A stretch of 32,116 nt of DNA, from NCBI RefSeq assembly GCF_001641085.1, contig NZ_LXIE01000033.1, positions 1 through 32,116 on the forward strand, given 5' to 3'. Below are positions 25,036-32,116 of this stretch, one piece after another. The stretch is from Aequorivita soesokkakensis (GTDB lineage Bacteria > Bacteroidota > Bacteroidia > Flavobacteriales > Flavobacteriaceae). The notes beneath the pieces were generated by a model. The model saw only the letters and a list, made by a program, of their open reading frames with translations, was not told where the DNA came from and did no database searches. Numbering within the stretch: position 1 is the stretch's first letter; every line of letters starts with the position of its first letter. A program made the position numbers and the translations under genes.

Positions 25036-25791
25036 ATGGCAAAGCAAAAAGGAATTTTGAAGTTGAAGGGTACCATGGGAGATGTTACCTATTACAGAAC
25101 CGCGGATGGGTATATGGCGCGGGAAAAAGGAGGGATTGAGAAGTCTCGTATTATGAACGATCCAGCTTTTAAGAGGACACGGGAAAACGGGCAGGAATTC
25201 GGTACGGCTGGAAAAGGTGGGCAACTGATTCGGAAATCGCAGCGAGTTCTGTTGCGTCAAGTTGGCGATAACAGGGTAATTGGGCGCTTGGTGCAACAGT
25301 TGATGCGCATAATAAAAAGTGATTCCATCAATGAAAGGGGCATGCGAACCATCCAGGATGGTGATATGAGCCCATTACAGGGTTTCGAGTTTAACCAAAA
25401 AGGAAAACTGACTACTGTATTCTTTACGGGTTTTACCCCAACTTTTGATCGTCCTTCGGGATCTTATGATGTTGATATCGCTGAATTTGTACCCAATGAG
25501 GCCATAGATGCGCCTCGTGGTACAACCCACATACAGTTATCAGCAGGGGTAAGCACCTTGGATTTTGGGGCTCGTAAGTTTGAGGAGGGTCATATTCTTT
25601 CGCCTATCATTCCTTATGATAACCAAACCCAAGCTGCATTTACGCTTAGTTCGACTGTGCCAGCTGCAAGTACGTTTCCTGTCATCGGGGTAGTGGGAGT
25701 AAGTTTCTTCCAAGAGGTAAACGGGCAGATGTACCCATTGCGAAATGGGGTGTTCAATGCACTTTCCATAGTTACCGTTGATCAACCGTAA
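25036..25791 (+). CDS. Conserved-looking protein of unknown function (MAKQKG...KLKGT type)
   Basis: 251 residues. The frame is open from 24934, but those 34 residues precede the promoter and are ignored. The protein starts MAKQKGILKLKGTMGDVTYYRTADGYMAREKGG-like, a highly basic N-terminus I associate with uncharacterised Bacteroidota proteins found beside small membrane ORFs. It continues with a conserved-looking block (SRIMNDPAFKRTRENG, GTAGKGGQLIRKS) and a beta-rich C-terminal half (HIQLSAGVSTLDFG, FPVIGVVGVSFFQEVNG). There is no signal peptide or membrane segment. It could be a structural or DNA-binding protein. Only 17 bp separates it from the DUF5675-like gene. Confidence 0.75.
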   Translation: MAKQKGILKLKGTMGDVTYYRTADGYMAREKGGIEKSRIMNDPAFKRTRENGQEFGTAGKGGQLIRKSQRVLLRQVGDNRVIGRLVQQLMRIIKSDSINERGMRTIQDGDMSPLQGFEFNQKGKLTTVFFTGFTPTFDRPSGSYDVDIAEFVPNEAIDAPRGTTHIQLSAGVSTLDFGARKFEEGHILSPIIPYDNQTQAAFTLSSTVPAASTFPVIGVVGVSFFQEVNGQMYPLRNGVFNALSIVTVDQP

Positions 25792-25808
25792 ACTTAAAAG
25801 CCTTAGCA

Positions 25809-26219
25809 ATGGATCTTTTTTTATATAGGACACATTTTAGGGCGGGGACAAATGGGATGCTGTTTCACAAGCAGCATTTCATTTGCTTCTGTGTAGAGTT
25901 GCCCTGGCGGTGCAATGAAGAGAACACTTCATGTATACCGGATGGGGTATATGAAATGGAGCGGTGTTATTCCTTAGAGTTTGGTCATCATATACGGGTA
26001 AAGAAAGTGCCGGAGCGTTGCGGGATACTATTTAGGTGTGCGATTGCTTTGGGTAATGATTCTTCAGGCGCCATAATACCTACTTTGCAGCTGGAAGGAA
26101 TTGGAAAGGGAAGTGGCTCGAAGGAAGCACTACACAAAGTGTTGATGCGGATGGAAGCAGTGCGGAGCGAAGGGAAATCCTTCTTTTTGACGGTGGAGTC
26201 TGTGCATAGTGGGAGGTGA
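25809..26219 (+). CDS. DUF5675-like protein
   Basis: 136 residues. The first ~45 residues and SCIPDGVYEMERCYSLEFGHHIRV (42-64) match what I remember of DUF5675, a domain found in prophages and Bacteroidota genomes and guessed to act on cell-wall-like substrates. In remembered members a His-containing strand and a Gly-Cys pair follow (H-S-G-N...G-C). Here the segment reads RCAIALGNDSSGAII, so the His and Cys appear replaced. The protein lies in a small cassette with two little membrane proteins, a context resembling phage lysis genes. A 7-bp-periodic array follows its stop codon. Confidence 0.65.
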   Translation: MDLFLYRTHFRAGTNGMLFHKQHFICFCVELPWRCNEENTSCIPDGVYEMERCYSLEFGHHIRVKKVPERCGILFRCAIALGNDSSGAIIPTLQLEGIGKGSGSKEALHKVLMRMEAVRSEGKSFFLTVESVHSGR

Positions 26220-26221
26220 AT

Positions 26222-26249
26222 CGTGAGACGTGAGTAGTGATTCGTGATT
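26222..26249 (+). repeat. Degenerate heptamer array after the DUF5675-like gene
   Basis: Four 7-bp units, CGTGAGA, CGTGAGT, AGTGATT and CGTGATT, start 2 bp after the TGA stop codon. Confidence 0.75.
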
Positions 26250-26317
26250 TGGTACTCTTGTCTGCTTAAGGTATTTATTGGGCACTTGTTGGTTTTTGAT
26301 TTTAATTGTGGGATGTG

Positions 26318-26587
26318 ATGAAAAATGATAATAAAAAAAAGAAGGAGAAACTTCAGATTTTACGCAGGATGCGGAATTTGGGATGGGCGCTTACGGCTAT
26401 GGGTGGGGGAGTAATTGGTCTGCCGGGGCCAGGTTTACTGGAGCGGCTTGCGGTTTATACCATAGTAGTGGGTACTATTGTTTCGGTGGGGAGTCAGGCG
26501 CTTATCAATGAAATGGAGGGCAGGGATGGGGATTTCGGTTCCTCTGGAGGTGGGGCTGCTTGGACTATTTATAAAAATGAAGGATAA
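26318..26587 (+). CDS. Small two-helix membrane protein, holin-like in form
   Basis: 89 residues from the ATG at 26318; a TTG at 26306 would add four residues. A lysine-rich N-terminus (NKKKKEKLQILRRMRN) is followed by two hydrophobic helices (about 21-41, LGWALTAMGGGVIGLPGPGL, and 44-62, LAVYTIVVGTIVSVGSQAL) and a Gly-rich tail. Size and two-helix design with a strongly charged start are those of a holin, but no family is identified. It lies 98 bp after the DUF5675-like stop. Confidence 0.6.
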   Translation: MKNDNKKKKEKLQILRRMRNLGWALTAMGGGVIGLPGPGLLERLAVYTIVVGTIVSVGSQALINEMEGRDGDFGSSGGGAAWTIYKNEG

Positions 26588-26622
26588 ATAACAAGTTAAA
26601 TGGAATTTAAATTTATTGGATT

Positions 26623-26796
26623 ATGGACAATTATAAATTGAGTATTTACGGAGGAACAATTTTTGGGCTTGTTCCAAACTTGCCCGTGGAAAATATTATC
26701 ATCACCATTTATATGGCGGTATTGGGAACATTGACAAGTTTTTTGGTAACCTTATTATTAAAATGGGCTGGTGGATTTGGGGATAAAGAAGATTGA
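26623..26796 (+). CDS. Small one-helix membrane protein
   Basis: 57 residues, opening MDNYKLSIYGGTIFGLVPN, then a hydrophobic helix (IIITIYMAVLGTLTSFLV and onward) and a short polar tail. The IYGGT...TSFLVTLLLKW pattern resembles small Bacteroidota membrane proteins seen next to holin-like ORFs. It starts 35 bp after the preceding small membrane gene and is followed by a terminator, so it is the last gene of the cassette. Confidence 0.55.
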   Translation: MDNYKLSIYGGTIFGLVPNLPVENIIITIYMAVLGTLTSFLVTLLLKWAGGFGDKED

Positions 26797-26836
26797 AGAA
26801 TAATTTAAACTCTATTAAGAAAAATATTCCCCAAGC

Positions 26837-26868
26837 AAAACCCTTAAGGATATAACTTGAGGGTTTTT
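26837..26868 (+). terminator. Intrinsic terminator of the cassette
   Basis: AAAACCCTTAAG (26837-26848) pairs with CTTGAGGGTTTT (26856-26867) with one mismatch around a 7-nt loop, and is followed by T-rich sequence. It closes the 25036-26796 unit. Confidence 0.8.
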
Positions 26869-26912
26869 ATTTCTCCTTCTTTATCCATTAAGATTTACGA
26901 CCTATAAGTGGT

Positions 26913-26920
26913 TATCTTTG
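26913..26920 (+). promoter_or_regulatory. -7 element upstream of the TPR-AraC regulator
   Basis: TATCTTTG matches TAnnTTTG and lies 34 bp before the ATG at 26954. No TTTG is seen at 19 bp upstream. Confidence 0.35.
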
Positions 26921-26953
26921 TACTATTAAAATGTTTTCGCTTAAAACTGCACA

Positions 26954-28528
26954 ATGTCTTTCTATTTAAAATATCTTCTTTTAGCGACCGTGCTATTCAC
27001 TACGTACCCCGCAATTTCCCAAAGGGTGCCACCTCAGGAATTGGATAGTTTGGAAAGGGTAATTACAAGAATGAACAAAAACAACACAGCGACAATTCTT
27101 GAAATAGGGCAATATATTGTTGCGCACAGTACTTCAGAAACACAAAAAGCCAACGTATATGGTATAATAGCAAGTTCCTATGCCGCCAAAAATGATAAAC
27201 ATAAATCTATAGATTATCTATTTAAGGCAAAGGATATTGCGGAAACTATAGATGACCCCGTGCTGATGATAAAATGTTATGGGACTATTTCAAGCCTATA
27301 CGCCTCGCTGAAACTTAACGAAAAGGCCAAACCCTATTTACTTAAGGCAAGAAATCAGATAGATAGATTGCCAGAAGGATCCCAAAAGCATGTTCTTAAT
27401 GCGTTTTGGTACAATGGGAGCGGCAATATTTACCTGAATACCTTAGCTTATAACAAAGCCAATGAGAGTTATAAAAGTGCCGCGGGCGAATTTGAAAAGA
27501 TCCACAATCGCGATAATAATATAAAGAATTCGTCCCACTACAGAACCTTTCTCTATAATATTGGAAATTCCTATCTACTTTTGAAAAAGCCGGATTCTTC
27601 CCAAATATTTTTAGTGAAGGCCCTTGCGGTAAAGGATACTTCTAACCCAAATATTAAATACGATATTAAAAAAGCACTTGCGGAAGTTTATTCCTATAAG
27701 GAGCAGTACCAAACCGCTATAGATACACTGATGAGCATTCTTCAGGATCCAAATTTTGATATTGAGGAAATAAAAACGGATATCTATTTAAACCTTTCTA
27801 AAAACTATAAAGCTATTGGAAACGATGCGCAATATGCTTTTTACAATGAAAAGTATTTAACCTTAAGCCCCGCGGTAAAAAACAGCGATCTAAAAACCAT
27901 CAATACAGTTTTTGATGCTGAACAAAAGGGTTTGCTTTCTTCTATCTCCAAATCAAAAAGCAAAAATAAATGGCTATTAATTGCAATATTGTGTATTGTG
28001 GGCGTAAGTTTTTTGTCCCTTGTTTTTTTATTTTACAGAAGAAGAAAGGACCAAACTCTTTATAAAACTATTATTGAAAAGCTGGAGGCTAGTATAGAGG
28101 CAAAGCAGACTATTGATACAAATATTAAAATAGGGGAAGAAAGCCAGCAATCCATCCCTATTTCGGTGGAGGAAGAAATTTTGGAAAAACTAAAAAAATT
28201 TGAAAACTCACAACGTTTTACAAATCAAAAGCTATCAATATCTACGCTCGCAGTACAGCTAAAAACAAACACTACATATCTATCAGAAATAATAAATAGG
28301 CACAAAGGGAAAAACTTTAATACCTATATAAATGAACTTCGCATAACCTATATCTGCGAATTAATACTTCAAAATCCTGAATATTTAAACTACAAGATAA
28401 GCTACTTGGCAGAAGCTTCCGGCTTTAAATCGCACAGTGTTTTTGCCACCGTTTTTAAAAATATTACGGGAATTTCCCCTTCTTCCTTTTTAAGGGAAGC
28501 AAAAAAAAGGCCATCAAGCAAAGTGTAA
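26954..28528 (+). CDS. TPR-domain membrane regulator with C-terminal AraC-type HTH
   Basis: 524 residues. After a signal sequence (YLLLATVLFTTYPAISQ) come tetratricopeptide-like repeats to about residue 320 and a transmembrane helix (340-361, WLLIAILCIVGVSFLSLVFLF). A coiled linker and an AraC-type double helix-turn-helix follow (LSISTLAVQLKTNTTYLSEI, and KISYLAEASGFKSHSVFATVFKNITGISPSSF). It is the AraC counterpart of the TPR-LuxR regulator at 13324 and likewise stands before a T9SS-sorted protein gene. Confidence 0.9.
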   Translation: MSFYLKYLLLATVLFTTYPAISQRVPPQELDSLERVITRMNKNNTATILEIGQYIVAHSTSETQKANVYGIIASSYAAKNDKHKSIDYLFKAKDIAETIDDPVLMIKCYGTISSLYASLKLNEKAKPYLLKARNQIDRLPEGSQKHVLNAFWYNGSGNIYLNTLAYNKANESYKSAAGEFEKIHNRDNNIKNSSHYRTFLYNIGNSYLLLKKPDSSQIFLVKALAVKDTSNPNIKYDIKKALAEVYSYKEQYQTAIDTLMSILQDPNFDIEEIKTDIYLNLSKNYKAIGNDAQYAFYNEKYLTLSPAVKNSDLKTINTVFDAEQKGLLSSISKSKSKNKWLLIAILCIVGVSFLSLVFLFYRRRKDQTLYKTIIEKLEASIEAKQTIDTNIKIGEESQQSIPISVEEEILEKLKKFENSQRFTNQKLSISTLAVQLKTNTTYLSEIINRHKGKNFNTYINELRITYICELILQNPEYLNYKISYLAEASGFKSHSVFATVFKNITGISPSSFLREAKKRPSSKV

Positions 28529-28691
28529 TTTATTCCTAGCAACATACAAATAATCAATTATTTAAGTGTTCATTTTGGTTCTATAAATGGCGGATTTATA
28601 AAGAACTTAGTTATGTTTTGAAACGACCATACAATATCTTTAAACCAGAAAATTTATTAACTCTGATATAGTTCAGAACAAAACAACGAAA

Positions 28692-29609
28692 ATGAAAAAA
28701 ATAACTTTACTAGTAACTCTTTTTTGGTTTTTGGGAATATGTGCCCAGAATACTGGTTATGGAACAACTTTTAAAAAGGCATTTGTAAATCCATCCCTAC
28801 ACAATCAAACAGTTCAAAACAATAAGATTGCTGAAGAATGTGATGATGTTATTACTTGCGACAATCTTGAAAATGGAGTATTCATAAATGGAACATCCGG
28901 ACAAAAAGCCGCAATTGATATTCCTATTGATGCACAAACAGTTATAACAATAAACCAAATAAAAGTAACCCTTAGCAGTGGTCCTGAGCCTGCCTTTGTA
29001 CATTTCAAGTTTTATAAAAGCAATGACAGCATCCCCACTGACATTTATCAAGAAATTACAAATACCACTATTATAGCTTCAGATAGCATAGGCTACGAAC
29101 CCTTGCACAGTTTTGTAATTAGAAATGTAACGCTGGAATTGCAGGATGCTATTGTTTTAAACGGGGCAGAAACCACTGATAGGTTTTGGATGTCGGCCAT
29201 TTCCGATGCGAATGCTTGGGCTACTACAGATGGCGTAAGTAATGGGGCGGGAATTACAGGTAAAGCCATTGCCATGGGTAGTGATAATTTTGATTGGTTT
29301 ACGCTTGGTGATATAGAAGGGCTTTATGAAATTGAAGCGGAATGTGAATTGTTGGGTGTAGATGATAATGACGTTACAGGTATTGCTGCTGTTTACCCCA
29401 ATCCTGCTTCCAATAAATTAAATATACGGCTAACAAAAGGTAAAGCTATTCAACAAACTGATATTTTTAATATAACGGGACAAAAGATAAAATCCTTTGG
29501 TAGTGAAAGTGAAAACCTTGATATTTCTTTTTTAACGAATGGACTTTATTTTGCAAAAATCTACAGTTCAGAAAATCAGACTTCAGTAGTTAAGTTTGTA
29601 GTTAAGTAA
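28692..29609 (+). CDS. Secreted protein with T9SS type A sorting domain
   Basis: 305 residues. Signal peptide (KKITLLVTLFWFLGICAQ), a beta-rich middle part without a recognised domain, acidic and Ser/Thr-rich, then a C-terminal sorting domain (VYPNPASNKLNIRL, IFNITGQKIKSF, FLTNGLYFAKIYS). It should be exported by T9SS, being released or surface bound. Its role is unknown. It may be controlled by the upstream TPR-AraC protein (163 bp gap). A strong terminator follows. Confidence 0.85.
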   Translation: MKKITLLVTLFWFLGICAQNTGYGTTFKKAFVNPSLHNQTVQNNKIAEECDDVITCDNLENGVFINGTSGQKAAIDIPIDAQTVITINQIKVTLSSGPEPAFVHFKFYKSNDSIPTDIYQEITNTTIIASDSIGYEPLHSFVIRNVTLELQDAIVLNGAETTDRFWMSAISDANAWATTDGVSNGAGITGKAIAMGSDNFDWFTLGDIEGLYEIEAECELLGVDDNDVTGIAAVYPNPASNKLNIRLTKGKAIQQTDIFNITGQKIKSFGSESENLDISFLTNGLYFAKIYSSENQTSVVKFVVK

Positions 29610-29628
29610 TTTTTATTCTTAAAAACAG

Positions 29629-29660
29629 AACGCCCATAAATTGTTTATGGGCGTTTTATT
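29629..29660. terminator. Intrinsic terminator after the T9SS protein
   Basis: A perfect 12-bp stem, AACGCCCATAAA (29629-29640) and TTTATGGGCGTT (29644-29655), has a TTG loop and is followed by TTATTT. Confidence 0.85.
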
Positions 29661-29686
29661 TCATAGAACCTACGAAAGAATAATGC

Positions 29687-29929
29687 TTATTCAGCACACT
29701 CCCCACTAGCCCAAGAAGTAAGCCCAGCCCGTTCCGCAGCACAAGGATTGCTATAGGTTTTCCCATCACACCCACAAACAGGATTGTATTCCATAGTGCA
29801 TGGCCCATTGCTTATTTTGGATTTATCAATACAAGCAATGGTCTTGCCCGCACCGCAGGAAGACAAAGCAAGCATCCCCACCAAAAGCAGGGATGTGGCA
29901 AAAGAAGATTTTTTATAGATGGTAGCCAT
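29687..29929 (-). CDS. Kazal-type domain lipoprotein
   Basis: 80 residues from the ATG at 29929; a TTG at 29950 would add seven. Signal sequence with lipobox (LALSSC), then a Kazal-type module with six Cys: C-x-x..GPCTMEYNPVCGCDGKTYSNPC and a final GEC. The C-x7-C spacing and CDGKTYSNPC are diagnostic. Kazal domains inhibit serine proteases, so this may be an envelope-bound inhibitor. It starts 34 bp after the NTF2-like gene. Confidence 0.85.
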   Translation of the reverse strand: MATIYKKSSFATSLLLVGMLALSSCGAGKTIACIDKSKISNGPCTMEYNPVCGCDGKTYSNPCAAERAGLTSWASGECAE

Positions 29930-29963
29930 AGTTGTAAGGTTTATTTGCAACTACTAAAATACG

Positions 29964-30311
29964 CTAAACTTGCATAACATAGGAAGTGAGTTTCTTAATT
30001 TTTCCACCCTCAAAGTGAAAAACATCGCAAAAGACAGCATTCATAATATCGCCATTTTTGAATTGCCCTTGCACTTTCCCCTCAGCCACCACAATATTGT
30101 TTTCTTCCACAAGTCTAACGTGGGTAATAGTAGGGCTGCCCGTAAAGGCAGGGTTCTCTATCTCGCCATCAAAGGCTTGCTTCCCTTCCAAATGAAAAGC
30201 GCCGGGCATTTCCCAAATCACATCATCCGTCAAGCAAGAAAGAATCTGTGCGTGGTCGCTCTTCTGAAACCCCTCCATATAGGTGGTTACGGTTTGTTTA
30301 TTTGTTGTCAT
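29964..30311 (-). CDS. NTF2-like (SnoaL-type) protein
   Basis: 115 residues, a SnoaL-like NTF2 fold: TVTTYMEGFQKSDHAQILSCLTDDVIWEMPGAFHLEGKQAFDGEI followed by strands VAEGKVQG and VFHFEGGKIKKLTSYV. No signal peptide. Small NTF2 proteins of this type are often ketosteroid-isomerase- or dehydratase-like; the substrate is unknown. It starts 75 bp after the VOC protein, a gap filled with a heptamer array. Confidence 0.85.
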   Translation of the reverse strand: MTTNKQTVTTYMEGFQKSDHAQILSCLTDDVIWEMPGAFHLEGKQAFDGEIENPAFTGSPTITHVRLVEENNIVVAEGKVQGQFKNGDIMNAVFCDVFHFEGGKIKKLTSYVMQV

Positions 30312-30350
30312 CTGAATTTAGATTATTGGATTTTTAGAATATTTATTTTT

Positions 30351-30386
<36 letters not shown>

Positions 30387-30387
<1 letters not shown>

Positions 30388-30830
30388 TAAAGCGCGCTAG
30401 CATAATTAATCATCCAACTAATCCCAAACCGATCGCGGAGGGAACCGAAATAGTCGCCCCAAAACTGGTCTGCCATAAACATTTCAACTTCGCCTCCTTC
30501 TGATAATTCCTTAAACAAACGGTCGGCTTCTTCCCTGCTATCTGGGTGAATGCTTACATACGTGTTATCGCCAATCTTAAAAGGCCCGTTGCCGAATCCC
30601 GGCATAGTATCGGAACCCATTAACAGCTCGCTGCCAATGGGAAGTGACACGTGCATTACGCGATTTTTGTGCTCTTCGGCAAGCGGTGGCATTTCATCGC
30701 ATACCGGCATATCGCCAAAGCGCATAACGCCTTGTCCGGCAAATTCGCCGCCGAATACTTTTCTGTAATGATTGAATGCTGCCTCGCAGTTTCCGTCAAA
30801 GTTTAAATACGGATTTAATTTTGTTGCCAT
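30387..30830 (-). CDS. VOC-superfamily (PhnB-like) protein
   Basis: 147 residues from the ATG at 30830; the frame is open 10 codons further. Two beta-alpha-beta-beta-beta modules, LNPYLNFDGNCEAAFNHYRKVFGGE and then TYVSIHPDSREEADRLFKEL and QFWGDYFGSLRDRFGISWMIN, are typical of the PhnB-like vicinal-oxygen-chelate family. This family often lacks a catalytic metal, and its function is unsettled. It begins 33 bp after the first DinB-like gene. Confidence 0.9.
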
Positions 30831-30863
30831 AATTTTTTGTTTTAAATGTTTATAAATCAATGT

Positions 30864-31388
30864 TTAATAATCAATTTTTTCGTTCATTTCATAACTCATT
30901 CCCTTCAAGCCGAGCAATTTGCGCATCAGTACTATTTGCCCCAATAGATAATCTTCGCGGCCAATGCACATGCCAATCATATTGAGCACATTTTCCTCTA
31001 CAAAAGGCACATTCATTCCAAAGGAAAACGCTTTCGAAAGTTGCTCATCCGTGGCTTTCAAAAGTTTTTGATACACTTTTGGGGAAATATCCTTGAAATT
31101 TTTTCGCAATGCTTCCAAAGAAGGATATTCCAATTTTTCATCCAATGCCTTGGCATCCTTGAAAAAAGCATCGTTGGGATCTTTTTCATCCATTCCCAAC
31201 AAACCGGCTATCCAATAGCGACAAGTGACGAAATTTCCAGCCATCCAAACCACGTGATTGGTTTTGCCGTTGTTTCTTTCAAGAGCCAATTCTTCTGTAA
31301 TGCCGTCGAGCGCATTAAAAAAGCTTTGGGAATGCATTCTATATGCGGGAATGATGATTTCGAGTTTTTGGGATTTTGGTGTGTCCAT
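30864..31388 (-). CDS. DinB-like four-helix protein with altered metal site
   Basis: 174 residues of four helices. Opening IIIPAYRMHSQSFFNALDGI, a first helix pair with TNHVVWMAGNFV, and the final GREDYLLGQIVLMRKLLG. In DinB proteins the last motif is H-x3-H-x-G-Q; here the two His positions read Arg and Leu, so the usual divalent-metal ligands are missing, although an N-terminal His (TNHVVW) is kept. It may use no metal or have changed function. Gene order and spacing suggest co-transcription with the neighbours. Confidence 0.7.
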   Translation of the reverse strand: MDTPKSQKLEIIIPAYRMHSQSFFNALDGITEELALERNNGKTNHVVWMAGNFVTCRYWIAGLLGMDEKDPNDAFFKDAKALDEKLEYPSLEALRKNFKDISPKVYQKLLKATDEQLSKAFSFGMNVPFVEENVLNMIGMCIGREDYLLGQIVLMRKLLGLKGMSYEMNEKIDY

Positions 31389-31448
31389 AATTAGATTTTT
31401 TGATTATTGGATTTGTGGAAAATAATGATATTTAATTGCTCTTTTCTT

Positions 31449-31471
31449 CGTTCGTCGCTCGTCGCTCGTCG
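31449..31471 (-). repeat. Heptamer array abutting the DinB stop
   Basis: CGTCGCT occurs as two full units plus CGTCG, preceded by a related CGTT; the array ends immediately before the stop codon (31472-31474) of the DinB gene. Confidence 0.75.
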
Positions 31472-31978
31472 TTATAGAGATTCAATAATATTCGCCAATT
31501 GATAGTTGTGTCTTTCGGTATGAATTGTATTGAAACCAAGCCATTCCCGTCTTGTGAAAGGTCCGCAGCCTGGGATTTCAGCATCCAGACAGGTTTTGGA
31601 AAGATCCATGGTTTTGATTGCCTCGCGTTGTATCTCGATGCGCTCTTTCAATGAAGAGAGCAAGCGTTCCTTTTCAATATGCTTGTTTGTTGGCAACACC
31701 ATCTCTGGGGATTTCATTTTAATGGAAAAGTCTTTAAATGTCTTTTCTATTTCAATAAGTTTAACTGCAGGATCGCGGTGGGTTTCTTCCACATTTCCCT
31801 TAAGGACATCTATAATATTATATGATTTATAAAGGTGGTTTCCCAATTGCCCTGCTGTCCAACTACCTTCAAAAGGAACTTTATTTAATTGTTCTTCATT
31901 CAATGAGGAAAGCTGCTGCGTTAGCTTTTCCGTTGCGGCATCAAATCGGTTTAAAAGTTCAGTATTCATAGCTTCCAT
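31472..31978 (-). CDS. DinB superfamily protein
   Basis: 168 residues. Four-helix DinB fold with the His ligands kept: GQLGNHLYKSYN, and the second-to-last helix GFNTIHTERHNYQLANI with two His at the expected spacing. Members are metal-binding proteins, some acting as thiol-S-transferases. It is the first minus-strand gene of the right end, separated by 83 bp from the next DinB-like gene. Confidence 0.85.
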   Translation of the reverse strand: MEAMNTELLNRFDAATEKLTQQLSSLNEEQLNKVPFEGSWTAGQLGNHLYKSYNIIDVLKGNVEETHRDPAVKLIEIEKTFKDFSIKMKSPEMVLPTNKHIEKERLLSSLKERIEIQREAIKTMDLSKTCLDAEIPGCGPFTRREWLGFNTIHTERHNYQLANIIESL

Positions 31979-32098
31979 TTTTTATTATTGTAAAGATAAG
32001 CAGCAATTTCTACAGAACAGAGGTGCATTTGCGCCAATGTAATGGGTTGATTGCGACATTGTTTTGGATTATATTTGTTTATTATAATTATAGGGGTT

Positions 32099-32116
32099 AG
32101 CGAAAAGCGAAAAGCG
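32099..32116. repeat. Heptamer array at the window end
   Basis: AGCGAAA repeated twice and then AGCG, cut by the window end. Confidence 0.6.

Overview
The window looks like chromosomal DNA of a member of the Bacteroidota, most likely Flavobacteriaceae. The DNA is AT-rich. Two secreted proteins end in type IX secretion (T9SS) type A sorting domains. Two membrane-anchored TPR regulators carry C-terminal DNA-binding domains, a Bacteroidota design. Several promoters fit the Bacteroidota TTTG/TAnnTTTG pattern, and Shine-Dalgarno sequences are mostly absent. No rRNA, tRNA, CRISPR array or transposase was recognised.

Layout. (1) 1-4390: a very AT-rich defence block. It holds a PD-(D/E)XK-like protein (+ strand) facing a two-gene operon (- strand) of an EcoRII-C-type restriction endonuclease and a C5-cytosine methyltransferase joined by an ATGA overlap. 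The operon promoter overlaps a 33-bp palindrome. A membrane-anchored coiled-coil protein of unknown function follows. (2) 4391-5885: a 5'-truncated HNH endonuclease, a small ORF, and about 800 bp of repeats, including four copies of a ~120-bp hairpin repeat. (3) 5886-10105: a tight five-gene operon (outer-membrane protein, DoxX, DUF606/DMT permease, GNAT, nitroreductase) ending at a strong terminator and bracketed by two Crp/Fnr-type regulators. (4) 10202-24811: a long, mostly minus-strand run. It includes an ABC ATPase with an ABC permease/M1 peptidase fusion, a DJ-1/PfpI-like protein, a GNAT, two secreted accessory proteins (NTF2-like and a degenerate metallo-beta-lactamase-fold protein), a DUF7010-like membrane protein, an SDR, a TPR-TM-HTH regulator and a 770-aa Asp-box T9SS protein. 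(5) 25036-26868: a plus-strand cassette with its own promoter and terminator: an unknown conserved-looking protein, a DUF5675-like protein and two small membrane proteins. (6) 26954-29609: a TPR-TM-AraC regulator and a T9SS-sorted secreted protein. (7) 29687-31978: a minus-strand run of small proteins (two DinB-like, VOC, NTF2-like, Kazal lipoprotein).

The points most worth a second look are these. One methyltransferase is flanked by two different nuclease candidates, with a palindromic operator and a TTG start inside a hairpin. A metallo-beta-lactamase-fold protein has lost most of its zinc ligands. The four-gene cassette at 25036-26868 resembles a lysis or phage-derived module. Short arrays with 7-bp periodicity recur just after stop codons across the window. 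All family calls come from reading motifs by eye; no database search was run.
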